Part shown: one piece after another, positions 36,410 to 48,800 of the stretch
Numbering within the stretch: the first letter of the stretch is position 1
Layout of the letters: every line of letters begins with the position of its first letter
Assembly (NCBI GenBank): GCA_014529385.2
Contig: CM043945.1
Span: 139,091,241 to 139,155,240, forward strand
DNA: 64,000 nucleotides
Direction: 5' to 3'
Source of the DNA: Adiantum capillus-veneris
Taxonomy: Eukaryota; Streptophyta; Polypodiopsida; Polypodiales; Pteridaceae
Position numbers and translations under genes: made by a program
The notes under the pieces: generated by a model
Seen by the model: the letters and a program-made list of their open reading frames with translations, nothing else
Told to the model about the DNA's origin: nothing
Database searches by the model: none

Positions 36410-37040
36410 GAAAAACACACACACAAATGGTATCTCAAAACCACTAGAATTTTATTCACCATATTTTATATGTAGTAGAACTCCTAGTAAGAAATTTATT
36501 TAGGTAAAGTCGTTGTTAGAATCCTTGCAACATTTTCAGCATTCGTACACCAAACACCACTTGTCTAAAATACAATCTACTAACTCAACATTTTCCATCC
36601 TACACTTTATTAAAGATGAGTACTTAAAGTGAAAACTAAAAGCCACCCTTGTTGAGAAACATGGATACAAGGTCACCAAATGTCCAAACCTAGACTACAA
36701 GAAAATAATTAGAGATTTGGCTTAGATTTGGATTCAAAGGCCACCACTTATTCAAGTAAGATAACTCCACTTGTTTAAGACAGTAATGTTTGAAGCCCAC
36801 CACTTGTCCAACCTAGACATTGATTAAATTTTGGTAAGATTTATCACAAATCTAGAGTAGAATCAAGATTCTATGGCCAAGGTAGTCAAATATGTTAGAC
36901 AACACACAAAGCATAAGAGCACTCTAGATTCTCGTTGAGCATAAACTAAACAATAATCAAATGTTATATTCACTTGAGATTTCATCCATGAAAAATGAAA
37001 ATGATGCATGTACTTGAGATTTCCATCCATGTACAATACT
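36410..37040. other. Probable intron; few minisatellite copies in reverse orientation
   Basis: AT-rich DNA between the HAD and SET exons, with isolated reverse-oriented cores near 36,730 and 36,795 (cccaccacttgtccaacc). No other coding motif was found. Confidence 0.45.
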
Positions 37041-37044
37041 TTAC

Positions 37045-37602
37045 AATGTCAAGTAAAGTTATAGTCAGCAAAAACTCTTTCCTGCTTCAACTTGACAAAT
37101 AGTCTCAATGCATACATGGCCATATTCTTCTGACTTGATGTGTGAGAGGTGCATTTATGCCAAGGTGGCAAATTTGGATCAAATGTATAGCGTACGTTGG
37201 GACAGACATTTGTACTGTGAGAACTATTTATATAGCCCGACACGTTTCCTTCTTCTACACAACCAATAATGTATGATTGATCTTCCTCTTCTTCTATGTT
37301 TGGATCCTCTAGAAGAGAATATTTATAAGCTCTTGGAAATATTTTGCATATCTTTTTCCAGTCTTGAAATCTATACTTATGCCCTCCATAGTTTAGAATA
37401 GTCAAACCACTTTCCAGGGTAGTATGCACAAATAGCCCATAACCAGCTCCTTCAATACATGAAAGTCGCACTTCAAAATCCACACCGTTAATATGGAAAA
37501 TTACATCTTTGGGAATAGGAAAAGTTGGTGTCCCAAAAGGATCTTCATGCCAATCATAGTGTGAAATACATCTAGTTTTTATATCACTTAACTCCTTTGT
37601 GT
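37045..37602 (-). CDS. Degenerate SET-domain exon
   Basis: SET domains are lysine methyltransferases. After an acceptor (tcttctttttgcag), the frame TKELSDIKTRC...FPIPKD leads into VRLSCIEGAGYGLFVHTTLE (the N-terminal GxG.GLFA strand), LNYGGHKYRF, then GCVEEGNVSGYIN followed by SSHSTNVCPNVRY (the region of the usual NHSCxPN knot), then MAMYALRLFVKLKQERVFAD and YNFT (the FDY region). The spacing of these blocks fits a SET fold, but the NHSC motif is altered and the frame stops at 37,049-37,051 just after DYNFT. Alternatively a donor (acatt|gtaaag at 37,045) would give a phase compatible with the HAD exon downstream. It is open for the entire exon, unlike its neighbours. Confidence 0.55.
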
Positions 37603-37679
37603 CTGCAAAAAGAAGAAAATATTATGCAAAAATAATGACAATATCAAAGAAAGATATCATTATTTTTATAGTCCAATAG

Positions 37680-39870
37680 GTCCATTGTATGGAAGACTTA
37701 GAGTGCCTCTTACATGGTGCCTCCAAGGTTTCCAATAAAAATAAAATCATTGGAAAAAAAGGCCACTGTGTCTCCAATCTATTGCCCATTTGAAGCATAG
37801 AGAGAACCAAGGTCCACCACTTGTCCAAGCTAGACATGGAGCATTGACACAAGATCCAACACTTATCCAAGAACCCTATAGTATATGTGGTAACATGGGA
37901 TGCATTGATGCAACAAAAGTAGTCTAGCCTCCTCATCCATCTCTTTTTTCTTGTAGCCTAGAGGGATTAGTTTCAGGTCTATCACTAGTCAAAAACTACA
38001 CATAGAACATTGATACAAGGTTCCACCACATGTGAAACCTATCATCTCTAGTAGCATGGATGGTTTGATATCAAGGTTCATCGCGTGTCCTACCTATACT
38101 CTATTGTAGCATATAGATTCTGGTTTGGTGGTACTACACTTGTCCAAACTTGGCTTGTTGTTTGATATCTGGAGGTAATCAAGGGTCCTCCACTTGTCCA
38201 AGTTAGGCATATAAAACAATTGCAAGGTCACCATGTGTACAACATATGATTGATTATAGCATGCATGGTCTTATTTCATGGCAACCATCTTCTCCAACAT
38301 GTGTCCAACCTCGGCTCCATTGAAGCATGGAGAGAAGCAAGGTCCACCACTTATCAAAGCTATTATTTTCTCCAGTGCTTTCAAAACCCATAATACGTTG
38401 TACATGGGGGGGGGGGGATTCTTGTTTCAAGGTCCCCACTTGGCTAAGATTGGATCCATTGAAACATAAAGAGAAGCAAGCTCTACCATTTGTCCAAGCT
38501 AGGAGCCATTGAAACATGAAAACCCATAATATGTTGTATACGGGGGTGTTTTTCAAGGTCTACCACTTGTCTAAGCTATGGTCCATTGGAACATGGAGAG
38601 AAGCAAAGCTCCACCACTTTTCTAAGCTAGGATCCATTGAAACATGGAGAGAAGCAAGCTCCATTGTTTTGTCTAAGCTAGGCTCCATTGGAACATGGAG
38701 AAAACAAGCTCCACCACTTGCCTATTATTGCATAGAGATTCTGGTTTGAAGGTCCACCACTTGTCCAACTTGCCTTCATGTATGGAGATAATCAAGAGTG
38801 CAATGCTTCTCTAAGCTAGGGACATAAAAGAGTTTCAAGGTCCACTATTATACGATCTATGATGGGTTGTAGCATGGGAGGTTTCATTTTAAGGTTGACC
38901 ACTTCTCCAGCTCCGCTTGTCCAACCTCAGATCCATTGAAGAATGGAGAATAAAGGTGTACCAACTCTCCAAAATAGGCAAGACAATCTCTATAAAACCC
39001 ATGAATTGTTAATATATGCTATGCTGTGGAGTTTTGTTTGAAGTTCCACTCCTTATCCAAGCTACAATCCATTGAAGCATGGAACTAAGTAAGATATATC
39101 TCTAGTCCAAGATAGGATCCATTGAAACATAGAGAGAATCAAGGTCCACCAATTGTCCAAGCTATGCATGGGTAATTGATATAAGGACCACTACGTTTTC
39201 ACCTATACTATGCTCTATCATGGATGGTTTCATATCCCACCAATTTTCCAACCTATTTAGTAGGTTGTATTATGGGGGTTTGGTTTCAAGGTACTTCACT
39301 TGTCTAAGGTGGGTTCCATTGAACCATGGAGAGAAACTAATGTCTACCACTTGTCCGAAATATGCTCCTTTAAACATAAAAAACAAGGTCCACCACTTGT
39401 CCAAGCTAAAGTTTCTCTCCATTGAAGCATGGAGAGAAACAAGGTCTACCACTGTCCAAAATATGCTCCATTGAAACTAAAAGCAAGGTCACCACTTGTC
39501 CAAGCTATATAACAAATGGTGTTGGTTACATGGTGTACCACACTTGTCTAAACTAGTCTTCATGCAAGGTCTACCACATGTCCAAGCTATATGAGCTTGT
39601 TTTGAAGGTCTACCACACCTCTTGAATTTAGGATCCATGTAAGGTCCACCTTTTGTCAAGCTATGCATTTAATGAGTACTAAAACTAAGTAAATTGCAGT
39701 ACTTAAATACCTTTCCAAGCTCATTAAGATTTTGGTCTCTAGGCCGGCCACCACCACATGTCTATCTATGCTCTAATTGATTACTTATGCTAGTTCTCAA
39801 AGTCCAAACATAAGCTCCTTCTAGCAAGGTTAGTTTAAATTTAGGCTCCAGCACCTGTCTAAGCTAGGTT
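37680..39870 (-). repeat. Minisatellite array C (reverse orientation)
   Basis: The core appears as ggtccaccacttgtccaagc, with monomers like ccattgaaacatggagagaagcaaggtccaccactt. A poly-G run of about 12 lies at 38,406. From 38,232 onward the array is mirrored base for base at 62.3-64.0 kb. If the flanking exons belong to one gene, this is an intron. Confidence 0.9.
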
Positions 39871-40182
39871 CAATTTATGAAGCATCACCATTTATACCAT
39901 GCTACGATCTAATGTATCATATCAAGGGGGTATTGATAAAAGGTCCAAAACTTATTGAGTTCAAGCTCTTAAGTAATTAAGTCTTTGTGAGTATTAAATG
40001 TTATAGTTTTAGTCTACAGATCCACCATTCAAAAACTCAAGTAATTTACTATTTACATTCAAACCTTGAATGCTTGAGATAAAAATACAAACTCATCAAT
40101 ACTATATAAAGCAAAATCTAACATTAAGAGTATCAAATCAGTAACAAGAAACACTAACATGCACAAGAAACTCAAAACATAC

Positions 40183-42829
40183 GTGTCTCCATTTCAAAAA
40201 GTCCTCCATTGACAGGGATGGTGTTGTTGTTGTTCTTCTTCTCTTTGTGGAGAGCACTCCTCTGTAACAGGCACAATGTCGCCTGATTGCGAAGTGGATT
40301 GTTGAAGTCCAGCCATTTTTCTATATCTTCATGAGACTTAACAAAGTCTAGCAGCATGGTCTCCACGCTTTTTGCCTCCTCCACACTATCAATTAAGCAG
40401 ATACTTCTTTTTTCTGTTGTATTCCTTCTTGTGCAACCAAGGAGCCATCACCAAAAACATCAACAAGCTTGCGGTCTTCAAAACAATATGTACGAATGTA
40501 GTGCTTGACCAAAGCTCTTTTTTTTGGCCTCCAAATATTGCAAATCTGACATATCGTTATCTGCTACTTGAAGAAGAGAACAATCAATTGGCATGGGATG
40601 TTCCTCTGATCTTTTCTTTCAGTCTTCAAATGCATTGCCTTGTCCCAAGAAGGCAATAACTGTTAGGAATTGAATTGCTCCTTTGCAAGGAGCTGATGGA
40701 AGTGATGCAATGCACCACAACAATGGTAGCTCAGATTATCTCCCATGGCGTGAAAGGCACATTGCAATTTTGTGAAGTTAGTGAAATCCACAAATGCAAG
40801 AAAGACAAATCCAGGATCTGTTGACCTCCAGCAATAGCCAAGATCCCATCCAAAGCATTGTTAAATGTCTCCTCACTCCACTTCAATTGCCTCCAACGTT
40901 TTTTGTCATATCTAAAACACATAAGCCAATAGGCACTTCTTTATTATTGAAGTGGCGCATCAAGTAGAGATTGCCTTCATTTGTAGGCTCACCACATAGA
41001 TTGACCATGGCAAATCTCTAGGCTCAGTTTTCTCCTTTTGAAGGTGAATTTCCCATTGCATGTATTTTATTGCTCCATCTGGAAAAGCCATTTTCTTTGT
41101 TCCACGCGTCAAACTAGATCTGATCCATTCCTCGCATAGCATTAAAATTGTTTTATAAACAACATCATTGATGTTATACATTTTGACCACCTCCTCCCAG
41201 TCTTTACATGGTGAAGACTCATTCAAATTGTTGAAGCCTTCAAGAAGTGCATCTTGAATCAATTTGTCTTGCTTCAACTGCTTGATTCGATCATACATGT
41301 CAGTTGCATCCCATCCTTTGCACTCTTTGACAGTAAAATCTTCTCATCTCTAATCTCTTCTTGAATAGTCTTTACCTCTGATTCCTCAAGGCCACAAAGG
41401 TATCTAAATACAGTTGTTGGGGGTTTCTTATTCTCCTCTTCTAGATTTTCAATGATTTCTATCCAGCAATCATAAACTAAATCAGAGTACGTGACCATGT
41501 GTGCCTGTTTAGCAATCCAACTTGCTGCTGCACTCATTCTTGCCAATCGAAGAAAAGCCTAAAAAGAAATAGAGAAATAATTAAACTATTGAGCAAGATT
41601 TGTTAATTAAACACTATCAAAAAGACAAAGAAAATAACTTACATCCCATCCGGCACGAGATGCATGTCCCTCTGCAATTCCACTTGCTGCCTTTGGTGGT
41701 CGTCCTGAGAAGATCCATTGACTCCGTAAATGTCTCAATATTTGGCTGTAAGGTTGCTTGACATACAATTGCCTGAGCCTCCTCATTGCAATGGAGATAT
41801 AGCAGTTGCAACAAATGGAGGAGCATTCACAACAATGCGAGCCTTTCTAATTTATACACGCTAATCAGTCTTTCAAAGATCTCTTTGTTGTTTTGTTCAT
41901 TGTGAAGCAAAACTTTTGCAGCATAGATTGAATGTGCCCATCAAGAATCCAATAATGATAATCTTTAATTTTTTTGCTCCTCTACCTCTTCTACTGCCAA
42001 AGGAGTCCCCTTCTTTGATTTTGCATTTCGAACAGGCATCAAATATGCACATGCTGCAGGCTTGGTCGTACTCCGTGAAAATCCAAATAACACACTTTCA
42101 GCGTGTTTTTTATCCATAATACGTGCATTATAGTGATCAGGAGCAAGCCAACATTTTGAATAGGGATATCAAATTCCCTATATTGGAAAGGAAAATAATT
42201 TATGTACTTATTCATTCCACCTGTATCTTTTTCTTGTCCTTTCATGGCCTCAGCTTCTAAAACATCTGGATCCACAATTCTCATCTTTGACATTGAACCC
42301 TCTGTTGATGAGGATGCCAAAGATGCCTTGTCTACATCCAAAATGGAACTAGTTCGCTTAGCTTCTACTTTCTGCACTTTTGCTTGCTTCTTTGTGGATG
42401 GTGGTCGTGAAGCTTTCACCTTTTTTCGTTGTAGTGTGTGGCAATGATGGAGCTTTGAAGTGATCTGCTGTGATATTTGGATTTGATTCTGCAAACTTCC
42501 ATCCTCGAGAAAACATTGTCTCTTCTTTGTTCTAGACATGCGCTCCAATGCATATGCTCCTGGAGATAGTTGAAATTCTAGATTCATTGGAACTAGAATG
42601 TCAATGCATTCCACCTCTGGATGACTATCAACTACAGAGACAGATGCTTCCACAACTTGTTCCAACATCTTCAAACAAGCTGTCATTCTCCTTTTTGGCA
42701 ATAAATAGATGCACCTTATGAAATTGTGCACCCTCTATACCATGTATGTCCAAAATACCATTTTCTAAGATCATTGCAAGTATAGTCAACTGAGACAGCA
42801 ACCCTTGCAACCTGTTTTTTTGGAGCCAT
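40183..42829 (-). CDS. ParB-like (DGQH) protein with possible amino-methyltransferase-like tail, left copy, frame-broken
   Basis: The start ATG (42,829-42,827, MAPKKQVARVAVSVDYTCND) lies four bases after a splice acceptor (gtttcag). A charged, low-complexity region (KKQAKVQKVEAKR, near 42,360) precedes a block with NARIMDKKHAESVL, PAACAYLMPV and WILDGQHSIYAAKVL, which resembles the ParB/Srx-like fold (N.R..D, then DGQHR with Arg replaced by Ser). A short GT-AG intron (41,559-41,642) follows, then AFLRLARMSAAASW, a DLPW motif near 41,010 and, near 40,441-40,461, LVDVFGDGS before EEAKSVETML. DLPW then FxGxG order recalls beta-class N6/N4 DNA methyltransferases. The exon ends at 40,183 with donor gtatgt. 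At least six frame shifts divide it. The ParB-like part is suggestive, the methyltransferase part weaker; I know no close plant family. Confidence 0.45.
41559..41642 (-). other. 84-bp GT-AG intron in the left ParB-like gene
   Basis: Donor gat|gtaagt and acceptor ctatttctttttag flank 84 AT-rich bases with stops. Joining the exons continues AEGHASRAGWD into AFLRLARM. The same intron is in the mirror copy. Confidence 0.75.
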
Positions 42830-42899
42830 CTTTCTGAAACACAAAAAAAACAAATGTTATTTTAACATATACTTTTTGTAATGGATTAAGTTTGTGTGA

Positions 42900-45800
42900 A
42901 TACAAGTTCCACCACCTGTTCAAGCTAGATCTAAGCAAGTATACATAGTGATCATTTAAGCTAGTAAACTAAGGGAAGGGAGAAGTAAGGTCCACCCACT
43001 TGTCCAAGCTCAGCTCTAGACAACATGGAGAGATTCGAGGTCTACTAATTGTCTAATATAGGCTAACTATATTGAAACATAGAGAGAAGCAAAGGTCCAC
43101 CACTTGTCCAATCTAGGGTCCATTGAAACATGGAGAGAAGGATGCTCCACCATTTGTCCAAAAATAGGCTCCATGAAACATGAAGAGAAGCAAGATGCAC
43201 CATGTCTTTGAGATGCTAGGCTCCATTGAAATACCTTAAACCCATGATATTTTGTATATGTGGGGTTTAAATTCAAGGTCCACCACTTGTCCAACCTATT
43301 ATCCTAGTAGCATGAGTGGTTTGGTCTCAAGATTCACCACTTTCCACTCTATGTCATTATATTAAGAAGATCTGGGTGTTAAGGTCCACCACTTGTCCAA
43401 CCTATAAGGCTATATCTTAAATGGTATTATTTACCACCACTTGGAATGCACATGATGGGTTTTACATAGGGTAGGTTCCAAGGTCCACCCACTTGTCCAA
43501 GCTAACTCTATTGAAACATAGAGAGAATCAAAGGTCCACCACTTGTCCAAGCTAGGCTCCATTGAAACATGGAGAGAAGGATGCTCCACCATTTGTCCAA
43601 GCCAGGTTTGATTGAAACATGAAGAGAAGCAGCTGCACCATGTCTCCAAAATGCTAGGCTCCATTGAAATATCTTAAACCATGATATTTCGTACATGGGG
43701 GGTTTACATTCAAGGTCCACCACTTGTCCAACCTATTATCACTAGTAGCATGAGTGGTTTGATGTCAAGATTCACCACTTTTCCACTCTATGTCATTATA
43801 TTAAGAAGATCTGGGTGTTAAGGTCCACCACTTGTCCAACCTATAAGGCTATTCTTAAAGGGTATTCTTTCTCACCACTTGGAATGACCATGATAGGTTT
43901 TACATGGGGGTTTGGTTCCAAGTTCCACCACTTGTCCAAGCTAACTCTATTGAAACATAGAGAGAAGCAAAGGTCCACCACTTGTCTAAGCTAGGGTCCA
44001 TTGAAACATGGAGAGAAGGATGCTCCACCATTTGTCCAAGATAGGCTCCATTGAAACATGAAGAGAAGCAAGCTGCACCATGTCTCCAAGATGCTAAGAT
44101 CCATTGAAATACCTTAAACCCACGATATTTTGTACATGGGGAGTTTACATTCAAGGTCCACCACTTGTCCAACCTATTATCTCTAGTAGCATGAGTGGTT
44201 TGGTCTCAAGATTCACCACTTTTCCACTCTATGTCATTACGTTAAGAAGATCTGGGTGTTAAGGTCGACCACTTGTCCAACCTATAAGGGTATATCTTAA
44301 AGGGTATTCTTTCTCACCACTTGAAATGTCCATGATATGTTTTACATGGGGGTTTGGCTCCAAGGTCCACCACTTGTCCAAGCTAACTCTATTGAAACAT
44401 AGAGAGAAACAAAGGTCCACCACTTGTCCAAGCTAGGCTCCATTGAAACATGGAGAGAAGGATCCTCTACCATTTGTCGAAGCTAACTCTATTGAAACAT
44501 GGGGGGTTTACATTCAAGGTCCACCACTTGTCCAACCTATTAACGCTAGTAGCATGAGTGGTTTGGTCTCAAGATTCACCACTTTTCACTCTATGTCATT
44601 ATATTAAGAATATTTGGGTGTTAGGTCCACCACTTGTCCAACCTATAAGGCTATATCTTAAGGGTTATTCTTTCTCACCACTTGGAGTGACCAGCATAGG
44701 TTTTACATGGGGGGTTTGTTTCAAGGTCCACCACTTGTCCAAGCTAACTCTATTGAAAACATAGAGAGAATCAAAGGTCCACCACTTGTCCAAGCTAGGG
44801 TCCATTGAAACATGGAGAGAAGGATGCTCCACCATTTGTCCAAGATACGCTCCATTGAAACATGAAGAGATGCAAGCTACACCATGTCTCCAAGATGCTA
44901 GGCTCCATTGAAATACCTCAAACCCATGATATATTTGTACATGGGGGGTTTACATTCAAGGTCCACCACTTGTCCAACCTATTATCTCTAGTAGCATGAG
45001 TGGTTTGGTCTCAAGATTCACATTTTTCCACTCTATGTCATTCTATTAAGAATATTGGGTGCTAAGGTCCACCACTTGTCCAAACTATAAGGCTATCTCT
45101 AAACTTTATTCTTTCTCACCACTTGGAGTTACCAAGATAGGTTTTACATGGGAGTTTGTTCCAAGGCCCACCACTTGTCCAAGCTAACTCTATTGAAACA
45201 TAGAGAGAAGCAAAGGTCCACCACTTGTCAAGCTAGGCTCCATTGAAACTTGGAGAGAAGGATGCTCCACCATTTGTCCAAGATAGGCTCCATTGAAACA
45301 TGAAGGGAAGCAATATGCACATGTCTCCAAGATGCTAGGCTCATTGAAATACCTTAACCCATGATATTTCGTACATGGGGGTTTACATTCAAGGTCACCA
45401 CTTTTCCAACTATTATTCTTAGTAGCATGAGTGGTTTGGTCTCAAGATTTACCACTTTTCCACTCTATGTCGTTATATTATGAAGATCTAGGTTTTAAGG
45501 TGACCACTTGTCCAACCTATAAGGCTAGATCTTTAAAGGGTATTATTTCTCACCACTTGGAATGACCATGATATGTTTTACATGGGGGTTTGGTTTTCAA
45601 GGTCCACCACTTGTCCAAGCTAACTCTATGGAAACATTGAGAGAAGCAAAGGTCCACCACTTGTCCAAGCTAGGCTCCATGAGACATTTAAGAGAAGGAT
45701 GATCCCCATTGGTGGAAGATAGGCTTCATTGAAACATGAAAGAAGCAAGTTGCACCATGTCTCAAGATTCTAGGATCCATTGAAATACCTTAAACCCACG

Positions 45801-48800
45801 ATATTGTTTACATGTGGGTTTAACGTCAAGGTCAGTCATTTTCCAAGCTATTATCCCTAGTAGCATGAGTGGTTTGGTCTCAAGATTCACCACTTTTCCA
45901 CTCTATGTCATTATATAAGAAGATCTAGGTGTTAAGGTCGACCACTTGTCCAACCTATAAGGGTATATCTTAAAGGGTATTCTTTCTCACCACTTGAATT
46001 GTCCATGATATGTTTTACATAGGGGTTTGGTTCCAAGGTCCACCCATTATCCAAGCTAACTTTATTCTTCTCATGAGAGAAGCAAAAGGTCCACCACTTG
46101 TCCAAGCTAGGCTCCATTGAAACATGGAGAGAAGGATGCTCCACCATTTGTCGAAGCTAAACTCTATTGAAACATGGAGGTTTACATTCAAGGTCACCAG
46201 TTGTCCAACCTATTAACGCTAGTAGCATGAGGGGTTGGTCTCAAGATTCACCACTTTTTCACTCTGTGTTCATTATATTAAGAATATTTGGGTATTAAGG
46301 TCCACCAACTTGTCAACCTATAAGACTATATCTTAATGGTTATTCTTTCTGACCACTTGGAGTGACCATGAAAGGTTTTACATGGGGGTTTGGTTCCAAG
46401 GTCCACCACTTGTCCAAGCTAACTCTATTGAAACATAGAGAGAAGCAAAGGTCCACCACTTGTCTAAGCTAGGGTCTATTGAAACATGGAGAGAAGGATG
46501 CTCCACCATTTGTCCAAGATAGACTCCATTGAAACATGAAGAGAAGCAAGCTGCACAATATCTCAAGATGCTAGCTCCATCGAACTACCTTAAACACGTT
46601 TTTTTGTACCTTGGGAGTTTACATTCAACTCCAACATTTGTCCAACCTATTATCGCTAGTAGCATGAGTGGTTTGCTCTCAAGATTCACCACTTTTCCAC
46701 TCTCTGTGAAGAATATTTGGTGTTATGTACACCATTGTCCAACCTATAAGACTACATGTTAAATGGTTATTCTTTCTCCACCCCTTGAAACGACATATCT
46801 AATGGTTCCTAGCTATTATTGCTAGTAGCATGAGTGGTTTGGTCTCAAGATTCACCACTTTTATTTAAAAATATGTGGGTGTTAAGTCCACCCTTGTCCA
46901 CCTATAGGCTACATCTTAAAGGTTATTCTTTCTTACTACTTGGAGTGACCATGATAGGTTTTACATGGGGTTTGGTTCCAAGGTCCACACTTGTCCAAGC
47001 TAACTCTATTGAAAACATAGAGAGAAGCAAAGGTCCACCCCCTATAGCTAGTCATTGAACATGGAGAGAAGGATGCTCACCATTTGTCAGGTAGGCTCCT
47101 TGAAACTGAGGAGAAGCAAGGTGCCACAATGTCTCCAAGATTAGGCTCCATCGAAAAACTTAATCCCACGATATGTCGTAGATGAGTGTTGTTCAAGGTC
47201 CAACACTTGTCCAAGCTATTATTGCTAGTAGCCTGAGTGGTTTGGTCTCAAGATTCACCACTTTTCCACTCTATGTCATTATATTAAGAATATGCGCGTG
47301 TTAAGGTCCACCACTTGTCCAACCTATAAGGCTACATCTTAAAGGTTATTCTTTATTACCACTTGGAGTGACCATGATAGGTTTACATGGGGGTTTGGTT
47401 CCCAGGTCCACCACTTGTCCAAGCTAACTCTATTGAAACATAGAGAGAAACAAAGGTCCACCACTTGTCAAGCTAGGGTCCATTGAAACATGGAGAGAGG
47501 ATGCTCCACCATTTGTCAAGATAGGCTCCATTGAAACATGACGAGAAGCAAGCTGCCCATGTCTCCAAGATGCTAGGCTCCATCGAAATACTTTAAACCC
47601 ACGATATTTCGTAGATGCGGGGTTTACATTCAAGGTCCACCACTTGTCCAAGCTATTATTGCTAGTAGCCTGAGTGGTTTGGTCTCAAGATTCACCACTT
47701 TTATTAAGAATATGTGGGTGTTAAGGTCCACCACTTGTCCAACCTATAAGCTACATCTTAACGGTTATTCTTTCTTACTACTTGGAGTGACCATGATAGG
47801 TTTTACATGGGGGTTTGGTTCAAGGTCCACACTTGTCCAAGCTAACTCTATTGAAACATAGAGAGAAGCAAAGGTCCACCCCTTGTATAGCTAGGGTCCA
47901 TTGAAACATGAAGAGAAGGATGCTCCACATTTGTCCAAGGTAGGCTCCATGAAACATGAGGAGAAGCAGGGTGCTCCATGTCCCAAGATGCTAGGCTCCA
48001 TCGAAAAACATTAAACCCACGATTTGTCGTAGATGAGGGGTTTACATTCAAGGTCCACACTTGTCCAAGCTATTATTGGTAGTAGCCTGAGTGGTTTGGT
48101 CTCAAGATTCACCACTTTTCCACTCTATGTCATTATATTAAGAATATGCGCGTGTTAAGGTCCACCACTTGTCCAACCTATAAGGCTACATCTTAAAGGT
48201 TATTCTTTATTACCACTTGGAGTGACCATGATAGGTTTTACATGGGGTTTGGTTCAAGGTCCACCACTTGTCCAAGCTAACTCTATTGGAAACATAGAGA
48301 GAAACAAAGGTCCACCACTTGTCCAAGCTAGGGTCCATTGAAACATGGAGAGAAGGATGCTCCACCATTTGTCCAAGATAGGCTCCATTGAAACATGACG
48401 AGAAGCAAGCTGCACCATGTCTCCAAGATGCTAGGCTCCATCGAAAAAAATACATTAAACCACGATATTTCGTAGATGAGGGGTTTACATTCAAGGTCCA
48501 CCACTTGTCCAAGCTATTATTGCTAGTAGCTGAGTGGGTTTGGTCTCAAGATTCACCACTTTTATTTAAGAATATGTGGGTGTTAAAGGTCCACCACTTG
48601 TCCAACCTATAAGGCTACATCTTAAAGGTTATTCTTTCTTACACTTGGAGTGACCATGATAGGTTTTACATGGGGGTTGTTCAAGGTCCAACCACTTGTC
48701 CAAGCTAACTCTATTGAAACATAGAGAGAAGCAAAGGTCCACCCCTTGTCTAAGCTAGGGTCCATTGAAACATGGAGAGAAGGATGCTCCACCATTTGTC

